From Epiperipatus broadwayi (Eukaryota > Onychophora > Udeonychophora > Euonychophora > Peripatidae), in the NCBI GenBank assembly GCA_028023455.1, contig JAQFVV010000143.1, positions 1,466,001-1,530,000 of the forward strand: a DNA stretch of 64,000 bases, given 5' to 3'. This document shows positions 33,438 through 46,559 of this stretch, piece after piece. Numbering within the stretch: the stretch's first letter is position 1; the number at the start of each line of letters is the position of its first letter. Both the position numbers and the translations under genes were made by a program. The notes beneath the pieces are model-generated. The model was not told the DNA's origin. It saw nothing but the letters and a program-made list of their open reading frames with translations, and did no database searches.

Positions 33438-35118
33438 AAATAGAAGTTTTTTTTTAGCAAAGTTATACACCAAATGTCTAAATGATAAAGATGTACCAAA
33501 TTATTGGAAGAATGCAGTATTAATATTAATATTTAAAAAAGGTGATAAGGAAGACATTAGAAATTACAGACACATCAGCCTTTTATCAATTTTATACAAA
33601 ATTTTTAGCAAGATAATTACAACTGTCTACAGAGAACATTGGATTTCCACCAACCAAGAGAACAAGCTGGATTTAAAAGTGATTTTAGTACAGTAAATCA
33701 TATCCAGGTATTGAGAGAAATTATAGAAAGCACAAATGAATATGAATTGCCATTATGCTTTTGATTTGTAGATTATGAAAAGGCATTTGATTCTATAAAC
33801 ATTTCTTCAGTGATTAAAGCATTGAATCATCAAGGTATAGATCCAGGATATTGTCATATTTTAAAGAATAATTATAAAAATGCAACAGCAACAATTAGAT
33901 TACATAATGATACTAGAAAAGTTAACACTGAGAAAGGTGTAAGACAGGATGACTCCATATCTCCAAAACTTTTTACAACAGTGCTGCAAGAAGTATTTTG
34001 TAGATTAAAATGGGAATCTAAAGGAGTGAAAGTAAATGGAGATTATTTAAGTCATTTAGATTTTGCAGATGATGTAGTTGTTTTTGTAAATAATGCTTTA
34101 GAGTTATAGGAAATGTTGCAGGAGTTATCAGATAAAAGTAGGACTAAAGATAAATGTAAAAAAAAACTATAGTATCAATAATTATGTGCTTTTAACGCTC
34201 ATTAAAGAAGTTATATTTATTAATAATTTATTTAAAGCTTAGCACTTTCAAAGCTCCATGGCTTCATACTCATAGCTGTGTGCGGTTGATAGTGATGAGG
34301 GGGAGTATTCAAATTTATGTTAATTAGTTAGATGTTTCAGTATTTTATTTAAAATATTGTTTGAACTAGTTTGTCCATCATTTTGAAATGGTGAAACAGG
34401 TGTCTTTTCTATTAATTGATTGGGTGTCATTATTTATGAAATATGCCTCCTTTATTTTGCACCTATGGTTATTTCTCTCTTTGCACACTATTCTGGGGTT
34501 CAATGGATTTTGATGAGTTAGAAGAAGTTAACAGCTACAAATACCTTGGTCAGATTATTAATATAGATGAAAACATAATGGATGAAATTAATCATAGAAT
34601 TAGACTTGGTTGGAGTGCTTTTGATAAAAATAACTTGATACTAAAAGGAAATATGCCTATGTGTTTGAAAAGAAAGTTTTTAATAAATGTGTTTTGCTAG
34701 TTCTTACATATGGATCTGAGACTTGGACACTTAATAGAAGAGCAATACAGAGACTTCAGTCCACTCAAAGAAGTATGGAGAGATGCATGTTAGGAGTAGC
34801 AAGACAAGATCGAAAACACAATATATGGGTAAGAGAACAAACAGTTATTACTGATCTCATTGAAAAAATTAAACGACTGAAGTCCACTTTGGAGTTGGGC
34901 TGGACATATTGCTACAAGAGATGATAATAAATGGACAATTGAAATCTTAAACTGGATTCCCAGAGATTGTAAAAGACCCAGAAAGAAACTACATGTGAGA
35001 TGGATGGATGAAATAAGAAAATGTGCAGGGGTGATGTGGAGAAGAGAAGCTAAAGATCGGAGAAGATGGATTGAACTTGGAGAGACCTTCATTCTGCAGT
35101 GGATTGATAATGGTTAAT
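33438..35118 (+). pseudogene. Reverse transcriptase of the inverted-5' LINE copy, broken
   Basis: Frames at 33810-34109, 34443-34700 and 34661-34924, plus unlabelled pieces, follow the same protein as 28873-30060. F-V-D-Y-E-K-A-F-D is present but preceded by a stop. Motif B is V-R-Q-D-D-S-I-S-P and motif C is D-F-A-D-D-V-V-V-F, with both aspartates. The C-terminal Y-G-S-E-T-W-T-L and W-M-D-E-I motifs are readable in shifted frames. A stop follows N-A-L-E-L at 34109. About 50 bp of RT sequence is replaced by the foreign block at 34167-34506. Confidence 0.85.
34167..34506. other. Unidentified block inside the LINE reverse transcriptase
   Basis: LINE homology stops after GATAAATGTAAA and resumes at TTTTGATGAGTTAGAAG. 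The intervening 340 bp is unlike the other LINE copy and unlike any other repeat in the window. It replaces about 50 bp of the LINE, so it is not a simple insertion. It contains a less AT-rich patch around CTGTGTGCGGTTGATAG. No terminal repeats are apparent. Confidence 0.6.
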
Positions 35119-35414
35119 GATGAAATTATATATAAAAAGAAATCAAATAGTTTAAATTAGAGTAGGTGATGGTTTACATACATATATTTTCATATGATAT
35201 AAATATGATCTAGACATAAATGCACGTCACTTTGAATATATTTTGAACCACAATATATTAAATTATTTCTTATAATTATCTAAAAATAAGGTAAACAGAA
35301 ATTATTAAATCTTGTTACCAACATTACAAATCAATAAATCTTTAATTTTATTTGAACATAAATTAAAACAATCTCTCTAAACCATGAAAAACATGACATG
35401 GCAATCATTTTTTA

Positions 35415-36190
35415 CACTTATGCAATCTGTTAAAACCTTAGCAACTCTCTCAAAGAATAGTATCACCCAGTGGAAATCACAATAATCAATGGATACTAAA
35501 AGGTTTGTACATCAAAATCCCTATTTAGTGCCTATTCATACAATATCTCCAGACTAGATTCTAACTTGTCTTTCATCAGTGAGAAGTTTTGGATCTGAGA
35601 GCACTGTACCTAATACATCCCTCCAGCAGCTATCTTTTACCTTTGTAGTTAACCATAAAGCTATGATCCCAAAATGAGGACAGAATAATATTTTCAATCC
35701 AAATTAATTCACTTGGATAGTTATGATCAGAACCCAGTTCAGTATATATATATATGTATGTGTGCTCACAAGAGAGAGTTTACCAAGCTTTAATTCATAA
35801 GTATCAAAAGAGAAAGAATTCAAAAATCTCTATCAGAATGTCCTTATCCCCAGATTCAATTGGTTTTGAGCTTATAGCTCACCTAAGTGGTGAACTAGGA
35901 CTCCAGACACTAGATCTAAAACACTAACACAAAAGTCAGCACTTATCTAATATATATATATATATATTGGCTATGGGTTTTTAATAGGCATAGTCACAAA
36001 TATCCCCTAGCTGGGATTCATATTAAACCACTAAAATATCACAAGATCACCATTTGTTATGTTTCCACAATCTGTTAAAACAGTAGCAACTTTTTCCATA
36101 CTATTTTAACAGATTTGTAAGCATAAGAAATGGTAGTTCTGTGATGTTTTAATGGTTTAATACCCATCCTGGACAAAGAATGATGGTGAT
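35415..36190. mobile_element. Family 1 composite, with a head-region hairpin
   Basis: 35415 to about 35735 is a degenerate family 1 body (ATCAATGGATACTAAAAGG, CCAGACTAGATTC, CTGAGAGCACTGTACC). 35775-35970 is a poorly matching segment with CTTATCCCCAGATTC, related to the same core. 36033-36163 is a hairpin in which TAAACCACTAAAATATCAC faces GTGATGTTTTAATGGTTTA, the tRNA-like head of the family, in opposed copies. Two TA-repeat runs lie at 35742 and 35949. Confidence 0.65.
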
Positions 36191-39100
36191 TATAGTTATT
36201 ACTCAGATATATCTAGCCCAATAAAAGGCCATTGTTTTTTAAATGGTTGCTTTAACAAAAAATTTTAAGATCTAATGTAAAATAAGCAAAAGATTGTAAT
36301 ATTATATAAATAAATGTGAGAAATTCACAATTGAAAAAAAAATGTTTGGAACAATGCAGCCTGTTTGATACACTTCAGAAATTTACCATGCAATGACTAG
36401 CAGTTTTATAGAATATGCCAGCTTGTCATGGTCATCCAATGAGTTTCAAGTAAATAAAATTGTAAATTAAGATTTGGGGATGTAGTTTTAAGATCTAGTT
36501 GTTAAGGAGAATTATATTTAATTAAAGATTCATACAATTTATATTGGATAACTTAATGTATCTTTAAGTAATGCTGTGATAGGTCTCTACAGTATATCCT
36601 GGCCATGACTGGATTATGGTAATAGCTTTGTATTGTATCATTAAATTTTAGCCCGTTACAATCTGGGGTAAGACTTTTCAGTCACAGATTTCAGCTTCCC
36701 ATGTGAGCCAATCTGCTGTTGACTAACTTTCCGGTTACTATATATATATAGTTGAAAGGAAAAGTAGAAATAAATACAAACAAAACATTTTTGTAGATAT
36801 TTTCTATATTACACTGGAATAAGTTAAGAATTAAATAATTTTGAATTATAAATAAATAAATTAAACATTTAAAAAGGTTTAATTAATATTTTATTAATTC
36901 TGATTTTGAAATTAAAATTAGCATGATTTTATGTTACAATAGATATACTGGTAATTATGAAAGTCCACTATCTATTTTGATCAAAAAATTATTGAAGTAG
37001 AGTTTGTGTAACATATTTTGATAAAAGTTCTACAAAGTTTTTGAAAGGATTAAGGTCAATTGAAACATCATTAACTTTTTTCAATTAAAATAAAGAAAAC
37101 TTTCTTTTAATTACTGTATTTTTTTAAATTCCGCCCTGAATATAAAAAGGCTGGAAAAAGATTAAATAATTTTTACAGGTTATAACAGCATAATGACTAT
37201 GAAATTATAACTGAAGGCAAGAGACAGTGGATCCAACTGTTGCTATTAGTGCAATGATAATAAAGTTTGAATTCACATGAAAGCAGGGTCCAGCTTTTAT
37301 GTGGTTTTTAGCCCATATGTGTGTATTAGACAGCATAAAGACTGAAAGGAGCTCACTATAGGCCAAGATTTACCAGATTATGCATTTCCTGAAGATGGCA
37401 ATAAGCCAGTCTGATTTTAGAAGGGACCAGATTATAAAGAGATTGCTGCTATATATGCAGTTTTATCAATATGCAAAGAAGCACAGACAAATATACTGTG
37501 TCATGTATATAAAGTACTTACAGATATCAGTGGGTTTTAATGGTAAATATTTTTTGACTAAATTAGTCAACTAAAACTAGAATAATGAAAAAAATAATAA
37601 ATGACCATTTCCAGTTTTATTTATTAAAACAAACTCTTTAGTGAACATGATGATTGTTAAAATCTCTAATTTAAAAGTAAACAATGTCTAAAAATAAAGG
37701 ATTGATTCATAAATGATTTTATTTTGAATTTTTTTTTTAAAAAATCTTATTGTAAATGAAGAAACAAAAAGTCAAAGGATTTTTTTTTTTGGTTAAGAAA
37801 AGAACTTTCCAAACTAAATCTCATAATATTTTTTTTAAAAAGAAAAACTTTTTTTTAATATTAGAAATAATGAATTAATTAATAACTTTGATTTATACTA
37901 TTTTTTTTATATATACATGCATACATGTGAATTTGATGTATATTTTTTAACATTGAATTAATTGTCTCATGAAAATATTTTATAGAATTAAGTTTATTAA
38001 CTAATGTAATGTCATAAGATATAAACACCTGTGTATGATTACATCTGAATGGATACCCAATCATATACTAACTTGATCATTATTTATGTAACATTAATAA
38101 TGAATAGAATGTTTTATACAGCAAGTCTGTGCTTATTTATATAGATATGTATCATGGTAACATTTAAAAATTTCTGTAAATTGTTAAATTAATTATGTAT
38201 TATAAAAATGAATTTCATTTATAGTTTTATGACAATTCAAATATATTCATTTCATATTATACTGGTATGTCTGTGTGAGTATCATAATGTGATAGCTTAT
38301 TTCTTTTTGTATTAATCAAAATCAGAATGCCAAATTTATATTTATAGCATACTCAACAGATCTTAATTTTATTTTATTGTTCCTAATTAATAAATTTATA
38401 TTTCATTGTTTAAAGTGATTCCAGTGAATTTACTTAATTCTAAAATATTATAAATTATTTATATATTTCCTATGCACTTAATAAATAATCTCAACTTTAC
38501 ATTATTATATGTTGTATTATATCTCTTATCACAACAGTTATAAAGCTAAGTTGGATTCATGTATAACTATCTGTTATATAAAAGGCGTTTATATTTAGTG
38601 TTTATGGATATCCAGTTGATGTTGATTTCATTGCTTCTCTAATGCTGGAAGGCACAATGGAGATATCCTTTAACATTTCTTTTTAAGCATTTATTTAGAA
38701 ATTAGTTTATAATTAGCCACCTTCTGGAAATCATTTGTTTTGTATCTTTTATTAGGATGAATCATTTTCTTACAGACACCTTTGAAATTTGTTAACTTTG
38801 GGGTACAAGATAAAAAAGAATTCTTATGTGAATACTTTTGGAGATTATGAAGCTATGCATTATCTCAGGTGAGAAGTATTATATATGATTTGAAAGATAA
38901 TTTTGTGAGAAATACAAAGAAATTATCAATGAAGATGTAATTTAAACTTAGTTAATGATAAATTAGAAATTTTGAACAAATAATAAAATAATGATTGATG
39001 TCGGATGTTGAAATTTCTTTTTTTCCCTTATTTTTTTAATGGTATTGTTTTCCATTGTTTTTTAGCTTCTATCAATGTAATGCTTTTTGCTCTAATATTA

Positions 39101-39599
39101 TTAAAACTGAAGTTATTGTGAAAATTGTATCTCAAGCCAGTTTTTTTAAAATTCAATATGGTGCCAAGGGTAATGAACTAGTTAATAAAAGTATTTGTTT
39201 TGTATACATTATGCAATTATGCATAGGTTTTAAACATTTTATTTTTGTTTTTGATTTTTTTAAAATTGATGAAATGTGTTGCTTTTTCCTTTTCTTGTTG
39301 TTGCATGGATTATGGCTTCAATTTGTGGTAGAACATAATCTATATTAGTACTCTCATCCTTCTAATCCCCCTCCACATTTATTTCAATACATTTCAGTTG
39401 TGTGCTTATACTGTAATTACTGTAAAGCTTTCTTTGACATTTCTTGGATATATTTTTTAGTCATTACTCAAATTTTTGATTGATTTATTTTATCAATTCT
39501 CTATTTTAGAAGACAGATTTTTTTTTTGCTCATTGTGCCCTAGTTATAAATTTAACATTATTTTATAATAATATGGTCTGTAGTTGGTCTCCTTCTGTC
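36191..39599. other. Intergenic stretch without a recognised gene
   Basis: No domain or repeat family recognised. Segments at about 36580-36740 and 37160-37500 are less AT-rich than average and might be old repeats or host exons, but no extended reading frame supports either. The 97-codon frame at 39058-39348 is Phe-rich and unrecognised. Confidence 0.4.
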
Positions 39600-39800
39600 T
39601 AGGATTTTTTTCCAGGCAAGCAGCTGTCTTGGTTTGATGGATTTCAGGCAATCAATCATCCTCTGCACATTTAAGGCTATGAATTTCAGCACAAAAAAGT
39701 GGGTCATTTTCTCCATGTGAATTTCAAACTCCTGCAAAGGAAATATTGGCAGCTCCCCAATCTAATGTTCTGCCAACTATATGGTCAGCTAAAACCAACT
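39600..39800 (-). mobile_element. Probable tRNA-derived SINE, single copy (family 8)
   Basis: On the minus strand an A-box-like TGACCATATAGTTGG (about 39797-39783) is followed by a B-box-like GGAGTTTGAAATTC (about 39734-39721), then a body running to about 39600. The order, tRNA-like head then body, is the standard SINE order. No other copy occurs in the window, so the family is inferred from the head alone. The block 39800-39990 beside it is equally less AT-rich and may be part of it or a neighbouring repeat. Confidence 0.5.
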
Positions 39801-39990
39801 GCTGCCCTTCATCAAGTTGCAACAAAATATTGTAACCAACTCTGCAGCTGACCTGTTCTCTTCAAAAATCACTAACCAGACTTTGCAGAGGCCCAGTTGG
39901 CCACTGCTTAAAATATTACAACCAGACTCCTTTGGTCAACTCTTACAAACTACCAGCAAAAACTAACTGATATATTTTTTTATCAGTCTT

Positions 39991-40850
39991 TTATAACCTC
40001 ATCTGAGGTGTTAACAACACTTTGATTAAAAACAGAGTTTCTATTTTTATCTTACTAATCCCTTCATATACATGTTTTTACTTAGGGGATTTCTAATAGA
40101 TAAGAATTTTGTTTAATTAAAATTTCAAAAATACAGCAGGGTGTTTTTAAATTTCAAAATCAGAATTACAAATAAAATTTATCAGACCTTTTTAAAATAT
40201 TAATTTCATAATACAATTTTTATTTTAAATCGGAGTTATTATTTAACCCTTTACTTAGTATTATTTTATTTTAGAAAATATAGAAAAATATCTACAAAAA
40301 TTTATTCTATGTTTATTTCTACTTTTCCTTTATTTTACATATATATATTCACATACACTAAATTAGTGTGTGTGATGTATCCCAACTGGTTACAATATAT
40401 TAGTTAAATTTTCCTAATTTAACTCAAATTCTAATGATTTTATTTTACAAGTGCACATACATATTCTGAATAAAAGCTTTAACTAAAAAAAAATATTTTT
40501 GAAAAAATTAAAGCTAATCAAAAAATGTAAATTTTAGGGCTAATGATTGTTTTGTTACCATCTTTATCTAAAACAAATCATTTTTATATAAAGCGTTAAC
40601 AAGTTCTTTCTAAGCTATTTATGTGCTTGAATGCCTTGATTGTAAATAGTTTGTAAAATACTGTATTTTAATGTTGATAAAAAGAATTAATAATATCCTT
40701 TGTTTTGTTCAAATTCGTACTCATATTTCTGTAAAAAAAAAAAAAAGTATAAATACTTTTTAGAAATATAAGTTTTTTTAATTAAAAGATAATAAAATAC
40801 TTTAAATAGTATCTTTAAAAAAATCATAACACTTTTGTTATTTATCCAAA
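39991..40850. other. AT-rich spacer
   Basis: No gene or repeat recognised. Confidence 0.45.
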
Positions 40851-40866
40851 TAAGAAATAAAATACT

Positions 40867-41275
40867 AAACATCACATGATCCCTATCTCTTATACTAGCC
40901 ATATTTGTTATTAAACAAAGCAAACTCTTTATACAGTAGTGCCACCCTGTACCAACCAGCGTAACCAATGGATGCTAGAAGGCTTGTGCATAAAATCCCT
41001 ATCTAATGCCTACTCATCCAATATCCCCAGACTAGTTTCTGGCTTGTGGCTTTCATCAGTGAGGCTGCTAGAGGGTTGCATTAGATCCTAAGATCTAGGT
41101 GCAGTGCTCTCAGATCCAAGGCTCCTCACAGATGAAGGCCACAAGCCAGAAACTAGTCTGGGGATATTGGATGGATAGGCACTAGATAGGGATTTTATGC
41201 ACAAGCCTTCTGGCATCCATTGATTACTCTGGTTGGCACAGGGTGCTACTACTGTATGGAGAGTTTAGCCTTGTT
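40867..41275. mobile_element. Family 1 inverted dimer with perfect 16 bp TSD
   Basis: Two long arms share ATCCAATATCCCCAGACTAG and its complement, and the segment AATGGATGC/GCATCCATT. The turn is near 41063-41118, and the spacer between the arms comes from the next part of the family (CTAAGATCTAGGTGCAGTGC). The perfect 16 bp direct repeat TAAGAAATAAAATACT lies at 40851-40866 and 41276-41291. This is the clearest family 1 insertion in the window. The arms differ by several substitutions. Confidence 0.9.
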
Positions 41276-41291
41276 TAAGAAATAAAATACT

Positions 41292-43004
41292 TGAAAGAAA
41301 TCTATATTTTACTATCCTTTACCTTTACAATTTATATATATGTACATGTTTTATAATAGCCTTCTCACGGACAAATATTTATAAAACAATAATTCTTTTT
41401 TTAATTCTATCTAGAGACAATTTGTTTTCTTTTTCTAAAAAACTTTAAAATCAAAATCATGTTTTATATCTTCTTAATACTCGAATATAATACGCACATC
41501 TAGAATATTTACTACACATTTAAAACTTGCTTATCTGAATTATTTAATATTCTAAATTCAGAATCAAAATAAACTGGATTAAAAATATCAATAAAAAATA
41601 ATTTTTGTCTGTATAATTTTAGTTTTCTATTTAATATTAATATTCTAATTAATTTTTTAAATTTATCCCAATACATTTTTGCATTTTATCTAGTTCTAAT
41701 AATTATTCATTTCCAAAATTAGTAATGAAATTATTATATGCACATTAATATTTGTTTTTAACAAATTAAAAATTTGTTTTAACAAATACAAATCCTAGAA
41801 TTAAGCAATAACTATAGGTTAATTGATTTATCAGTTATTTTAATGGTTTAAATTTTTTAATACATCAACATTTGCTTTATAATAATTTTTTATTTGCTTT
41901 TTATCCTCCATTACGTTTCATCCTTTAAATAAAAGATTTTTTAAAAGAATATATGAATTGATCCCAACTTATACAAGTCTGGACTTATATAAACAATTCA
42001 CAGCTTTGATAAAGTGAAAAACATGAAACGCGTGTCAATTCAATCCTTTCTATATGCCCCATGCTATGTGAACAATTCTTGTAATTTATTATTGCTTGTT
42101 AAAAAAAATGTGCATACGAAGAAAAAATTTGACATATGACTTATGCAAAAATCATAAAATGAATTGCTAATCTAAATTAGGAATTAGCTATACTTAAAAA
42201 ATATATAATCCCTTTATCCCTGTTACAATAACCTCATTGCTTAATTTTGTTATTCAGACAAATATAAAAAAAATTAACAAAATTTTTTTAAAACGTTTAT
42301 TTTATACTGTGGAGCAATACTATAGATTTTTATTATACCGACCTTTTTTGTTTCTTTTTAACTTTATTAAGACAATAATTAAAAGTCTTTCACCTAAAAG
42401 TTATTTGTATTATAAATTAGAAGCAATAATCCATAATAATTATTCTATTTCAGAATAATCACAAGACATTGAATGACAATGCCTTCCAAATGCACAGACT
42501 ACAGTCGACTAGCTTAATGGATAAGCCAGCATTAAATTTGTATGAATTTAACCATTAGACTTTACTTTTTCATGCTATTCAAGTAACTGACTTGAAATCT
42601 TAAAACTAAGACTTTGAACCAATTCAAAATTCTTGCATAGCTATATAGATGTGATATATGTAGCATTTTTCATCTCTGTCAAAGAATGGTAAAATCACTC
42701 AATTCTCTCAGCTTATTTTCAACAGATTCATTATTTTTTATGTTGATATTTTTAGATTTACATAATAAAATTGGCCTGTGAATAAAGAAATCAAGTATTG
42801 CAAAGATTATTAATAAAATCAAACTAATATGAAAGGTGAGTAAAAATTTTTATCACAATTATTCATTCAAAATAATCTTCAATGCAATTTAATTATGATC
42901 AAAACAAAACAATAGAATAAAACATTTAAAGAGATAAATTCTTTTGAAAGTTTGTTGTAAATTGGGAACATAATTTTATTAATTGAATACAATATGTTAT
43001 AAGG
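41292..43004. other. AT-rich spacer
   Basis: No gene recognised. A frame at 42237-42458 is low-complexity. Confidence 0.45.
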
Positions 43005-43006
43005 TA

Positions 43007-44357
43007 CACCTGGGTCTCATTTTATACAGTAGATAGGTTCCTCAGAAAAGATGCACAAAAGAAATCGCACAAAAATAGACTAACTTACCTTGAAAAATGA
43101 GGGATAGGTACTGTAATTTTCAAAAGTTGCATAAAAGCAAAGCAACAATGTAAAATTACTTTAATATTTGCATTAAAAAAATAAGGAAATAAAATATGAT
43201 TAATAAAAAATTTCAAATTTGGAAAAAATTGATACAAGACAAACTTTTTTACTTTTTTTATTAACTACAGTATTTAATTTTTTCAAAACAATATATTTTA
43301 ATGCTTAATTTACATTTTTTCATACATGTACAGTATTTGAACCATTATTGCTATTTGACGATATGCAGTTTCGTTTATGAACTAGTAAGACATCAGTTTC
43401 ATCACAAGATGAAATACAACTAGCACTAACTTCATTTTTTTAATTGCTCTTATAGTGGATTCACAGAAACTAAAATGTTTTCCAATCGCTGTTGATCCTT
43501 CCCATTTCACTAAGTGGTCTACAATTGAAATTTTTGTTTCCAAAGAAATTAATTTTCTTGGGTGTTTTTTCCTCTCCATTAGGGTAAACTAAAAGTTTAA
43601 AATAAAAATAAGAACTTATGATAATAAAAAGACACCTACTCACCACTGTTGAGCAAAATTTAATTAAAACTAACAAAAATTAAATTTTCATTTTTGTCTT
43701 TAATTTTTTAATTTTCAATTCCATTTAAAAATCAAATTTCATTGTTTCACATCACATTAATTTCAGATCATATTACATAATTTTTAAATTGTTAATTACA
43801 ATTAAAAATCAGATTTTAATTTTTAATTGTCAAATTTAATTGTGCCCACTGCTGTTACTCACCTTTTAAAAATAAATTTGCAGACCCTAAATGATTAATT
43901 GATTACATACTCTTTTTTTAAAAAGCATAAATAGAATGTGATTTAAAATGCAAAACAACAACATGCATAGTATAGGCATCTATAATGTTTGAACAGATTT
44001 ACATTATAATCTTGTAAAATTTAAAGTATGTATATAAAATGGGGAAATCCTGATTTTAGGTGAATTATGAACTTTTTATTGCATAAAATCTATTATAGTA
44101 TTATTATAAAGCACTGAAAATATTGAAATTATTAGATGGAAGCCAAACTCCAATAATGCACTATTACTTTAAATATGATGTGTGCATGAGCAAAATTTAT
44201 AATATTTAAGGTAATAGCACATTATCAGTGCTCGACTTCTGATCTAATAATTTTTATCACATAAAAGAAAACTGCATACAAAGATATTAAGAAGAAATGT
44301 GAATCGAATAACTTCAAAATCGCATTAAATAAATCCACATAAAACGAGACCTGGGTG
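43007..44357 (-). mobile_element. Tigger/pogo-type DNA transposon remnant
   Basis: Terminal inverted repeats CACCTGGGTCTCATTTTATAC at 43007-43027 (first 20: CACCTGGGTCTCATTTTATA) and its near-complement ending AAAACGAGACCTGGGTG at 44341-44357 bound a 1.35 kb element. TA dinucleotides flank both ends (43005-43006 and 44358-44359), the target preference of the Tc1/mariner-pogo group. Subterminal stretches near GTTCCTCAGAAAAGATGCAC also have a counterpart at the other end. The minus strand carries the N-terminal DNA-binding domain of a Tigger-like transposase; the catalytic DDE region is not recognisable, so most of the gene is deleted or decayed. Confidence 0.82.
43382..43579 (-). pseudogene. 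Tigger-like transposase, N-terminal helix-turn-helix remnant
   Basis: The 65-codon frame reads K-L-I-S-L-E-T-K-I-S-I-V-D-H-L at residues about 9-23, then S-T-A-I-G-K-H-F and S-T-I-R-A-I-K-K at about residues 29-48. This is the pattern of the CENP-B/Psq-type helix-turn-helix at the start of Tigger transposases (S-L-E-x-K-x-x-I-I ... A-x-x-F ... S-T-I/V-x-x-I). After residue 50 the frame loses similarity and ends. It sits between clear transposon termini, which supports the assignment. Confidence 0.75.
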
Positions 44358-44359
44358 TA

Positions 44360-45765
44360 ACTGAAAAATAGATCAAAAAAATGAAATCTAATCAAAGTCA
44401 GAAATGTAAGGATCTGATAATAACAGGATTAAATAAAATTCAACTTATAGAAGTTTTATGACTTAGAATTTTAATTTATGTTGTAAATAAAATTTTAAAT
44501 TAAACAATAATTTGAATAATTCATGTTTATATTAAATATGTTGTACAGATTAAAAGTGTGAGTATAGAAAGTGGTTTGGCAGGTTAAATTGATCTAGTCT
44601 GATGTACATTTTGCTTACTAAAATTTAAGACATATATAAAGATGTAAAAATGTATTGTTCTTTTCTTTTATTAAATACATCTTTCTGAAAGATGCACACA
44701 TTGCTTTAAAAATGATATATATCAAATATTAAGAAAATATATACCTTGTCATCATTTAAAATAAAAACAACAATAATACTTTTAAGATTCCAAACATAAG
44801 ATTTGTTGTTGTTCTTTTTTAATTTATGCTTGGACAGGGTATATTATTTTGCAATATTAGCAAGTGGGTCAAATCCTTGGACAGAACTTTTAAAACCAAG
44901 ATGAACTATGATTAGCTCTATGATTAGAAAAATATCTGTACAAGAATAAATAGCAGCAATAGAGAATGGCAATATAAAGAGGCTAATGCAAAAAATAATA
45001 GGTAAGACATTAATACAAATAAATTTAATTTTGGAACAAGATTAAAAAATGATTATAATGAAATATTCTATTTTATATAATGTAAAATACAAATATGTGA
45101 TGATATTTTTACTATTTAGTTCAAATAGTTCATAAACATGTATGGGGTGAATATATGGTACTTATATATTGCACCTGCTGTGACATTTCATATATTTATC
45201 CATTCGCTGATTTTTTTTTCCGAAAAATCTTTTATTTATATCATATTCAGATTATGCTGTAATTTTTTTAGTTAATTTTGCTTTAGTGACTATTTTATAA
45301 TTTTCTGCCAGAGTTAATATACATAGTATTTTTTAATTTTAAATAAAATTTTGAATTGTTGCCCATGTTTGCATGGCAGAATGCCATAACTTTCTTCAGT
45401 AGGGGTGGAGGGTGTTTGCAAAGGCAGAAATTCATATTAAAAACTGTCAACTACCTGTTTTTATTTAGTATTGTAATGTGTTTATTATTTTTCTGTACAA
45501 ATTTATACTTTTTGTATTATTAAAAATTTCCTTTTTTGGATTTACATATTTGTATGAGTGGACTGATATATATGTGAAATGTCCCAACAGGTTTAATGCA
45601 TAAGTACTGAATATATTTACTGATTGCAATAATTTTTGAATCTAAATAATATACACTGCAGATTCATAAAAGTTTAGTTTTTAAAACTAAAAATAAGATA
45701 AATGAACTGCCAACTTACCTAGATTATAAATTTCTATAGTATATCATTCTATTTTCTGATAAATC
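44360..45765. other. AT-rich spacer
   Basis: No gene or repeat recognised. Confidence 0.45.
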
Positions 45766-45773
45766 TTTATGTA

Positions 45774-46551
45774 ATTAAAACAGGCAAAAACTCTCCATAT
45801 AGTAATGCCATTCAGTGCCAACCAGAGTAATCAATGGATGCCAGAAGGCTTGTGCATAAAATTCCTATCTAGTGCCTACTCATCCAATATTTCCAGACTA
45901 GTTTCTGGCTTGTGGCCTTCATCAGTGAGGAGCTTTGGATCTGAGAACACTGCACCTAGATCTTAAGATCTAATGCAACCCTCCAGCAGCCATCTTTTAT
46001 CTCTACTTAACTACAAAACTATGAGAATAAAATTGAAAATACAATAATATTTTCAATCTAAGTTCAATAGCTTAAATAGTCATATGGGTCTGAACCCAGT
46101 TCAGTACCCATACATTTTTGGTGTCTTTGGCTCTTTAACAACCATAGCCACCACTATGCTATTAGGCAGGATTGGTGTTGAACCACTAAACATCACATGA
46201 TCACTATTTCTTATGCTAGCGCATTACTGTTATTAAAACAGAAAAAAACTCTCCATATAGTAGTTGTGTAGTTAAGTAGAAATAAAAGGTGGCTGCTGGA
46301 GGGTTGCATTAGATACTAAGGTCTAGGTGCAGTGCTCTCAGATCCAAAGCTCCTCGCTGACGAAGGCCACAAGCCAGAAACTAGTCTGGGGATATTGGAT
46401 GAATAGGCACTAGATAGGGATTTTATGCACAAGCCTTCTGGAATCCATTGATTACTCTGGTTGGCTCTGAGGGGCACTACTATATGGAGAATTTTTGCCT
46501 GTTTTAATAATAGTAATGTGCTAGCATAAGAAATTGTGATCATGTGAAATA
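45774..46551. mobile_element. Family 1 dimer: full copy followed by an inverted-arm copy
   Basis: 45774 to about 46235 is a near-complete direct copy of the family, through GGTGTCTTTGGC and the head ACCACTAAACATCACATGATCAC at about 46182-46204. A second copy starts straight after at CAGAAAAAAACTCTCCATAT and jumps after about 20 bases into the reverse strand, running back to GAGAATTTTTGCC at 46500. An 8 bp repeat, TTTATGTA, at 45766-45773 and 46552-46559 may be the target-site duplication. The 75-codon frame at 46316-46543 is inside the repeat and is not a gene. Confidence 0.78.
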
Positions 46552-46559
46552 TTTATGTA

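Larger units (their letters stand above)
33142..35122 (+). mobile_element. RTE-like LINE copy with inverted 5' segment and 12 bp TSD
   Basis: Positions 33142 to about 33429 match the LINE linker and RT-finger region on the minus strand. From about 33428 to 35122 the plus strand carries the part that follows it immediately in the normal element. The joint lies in CTACAGCAGGTGAAG, where the two pieces share about 4-5 bases. The perfect 12 bp direct repeat AAATTATATATA at 33130-33141 and 35123-35134 shows that both orientations inserted in a single event. This is the signature of twin priming described for L1. An unrelated 340 bp block interrupts the RT at 34167-34506. Confidence 0.9.
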
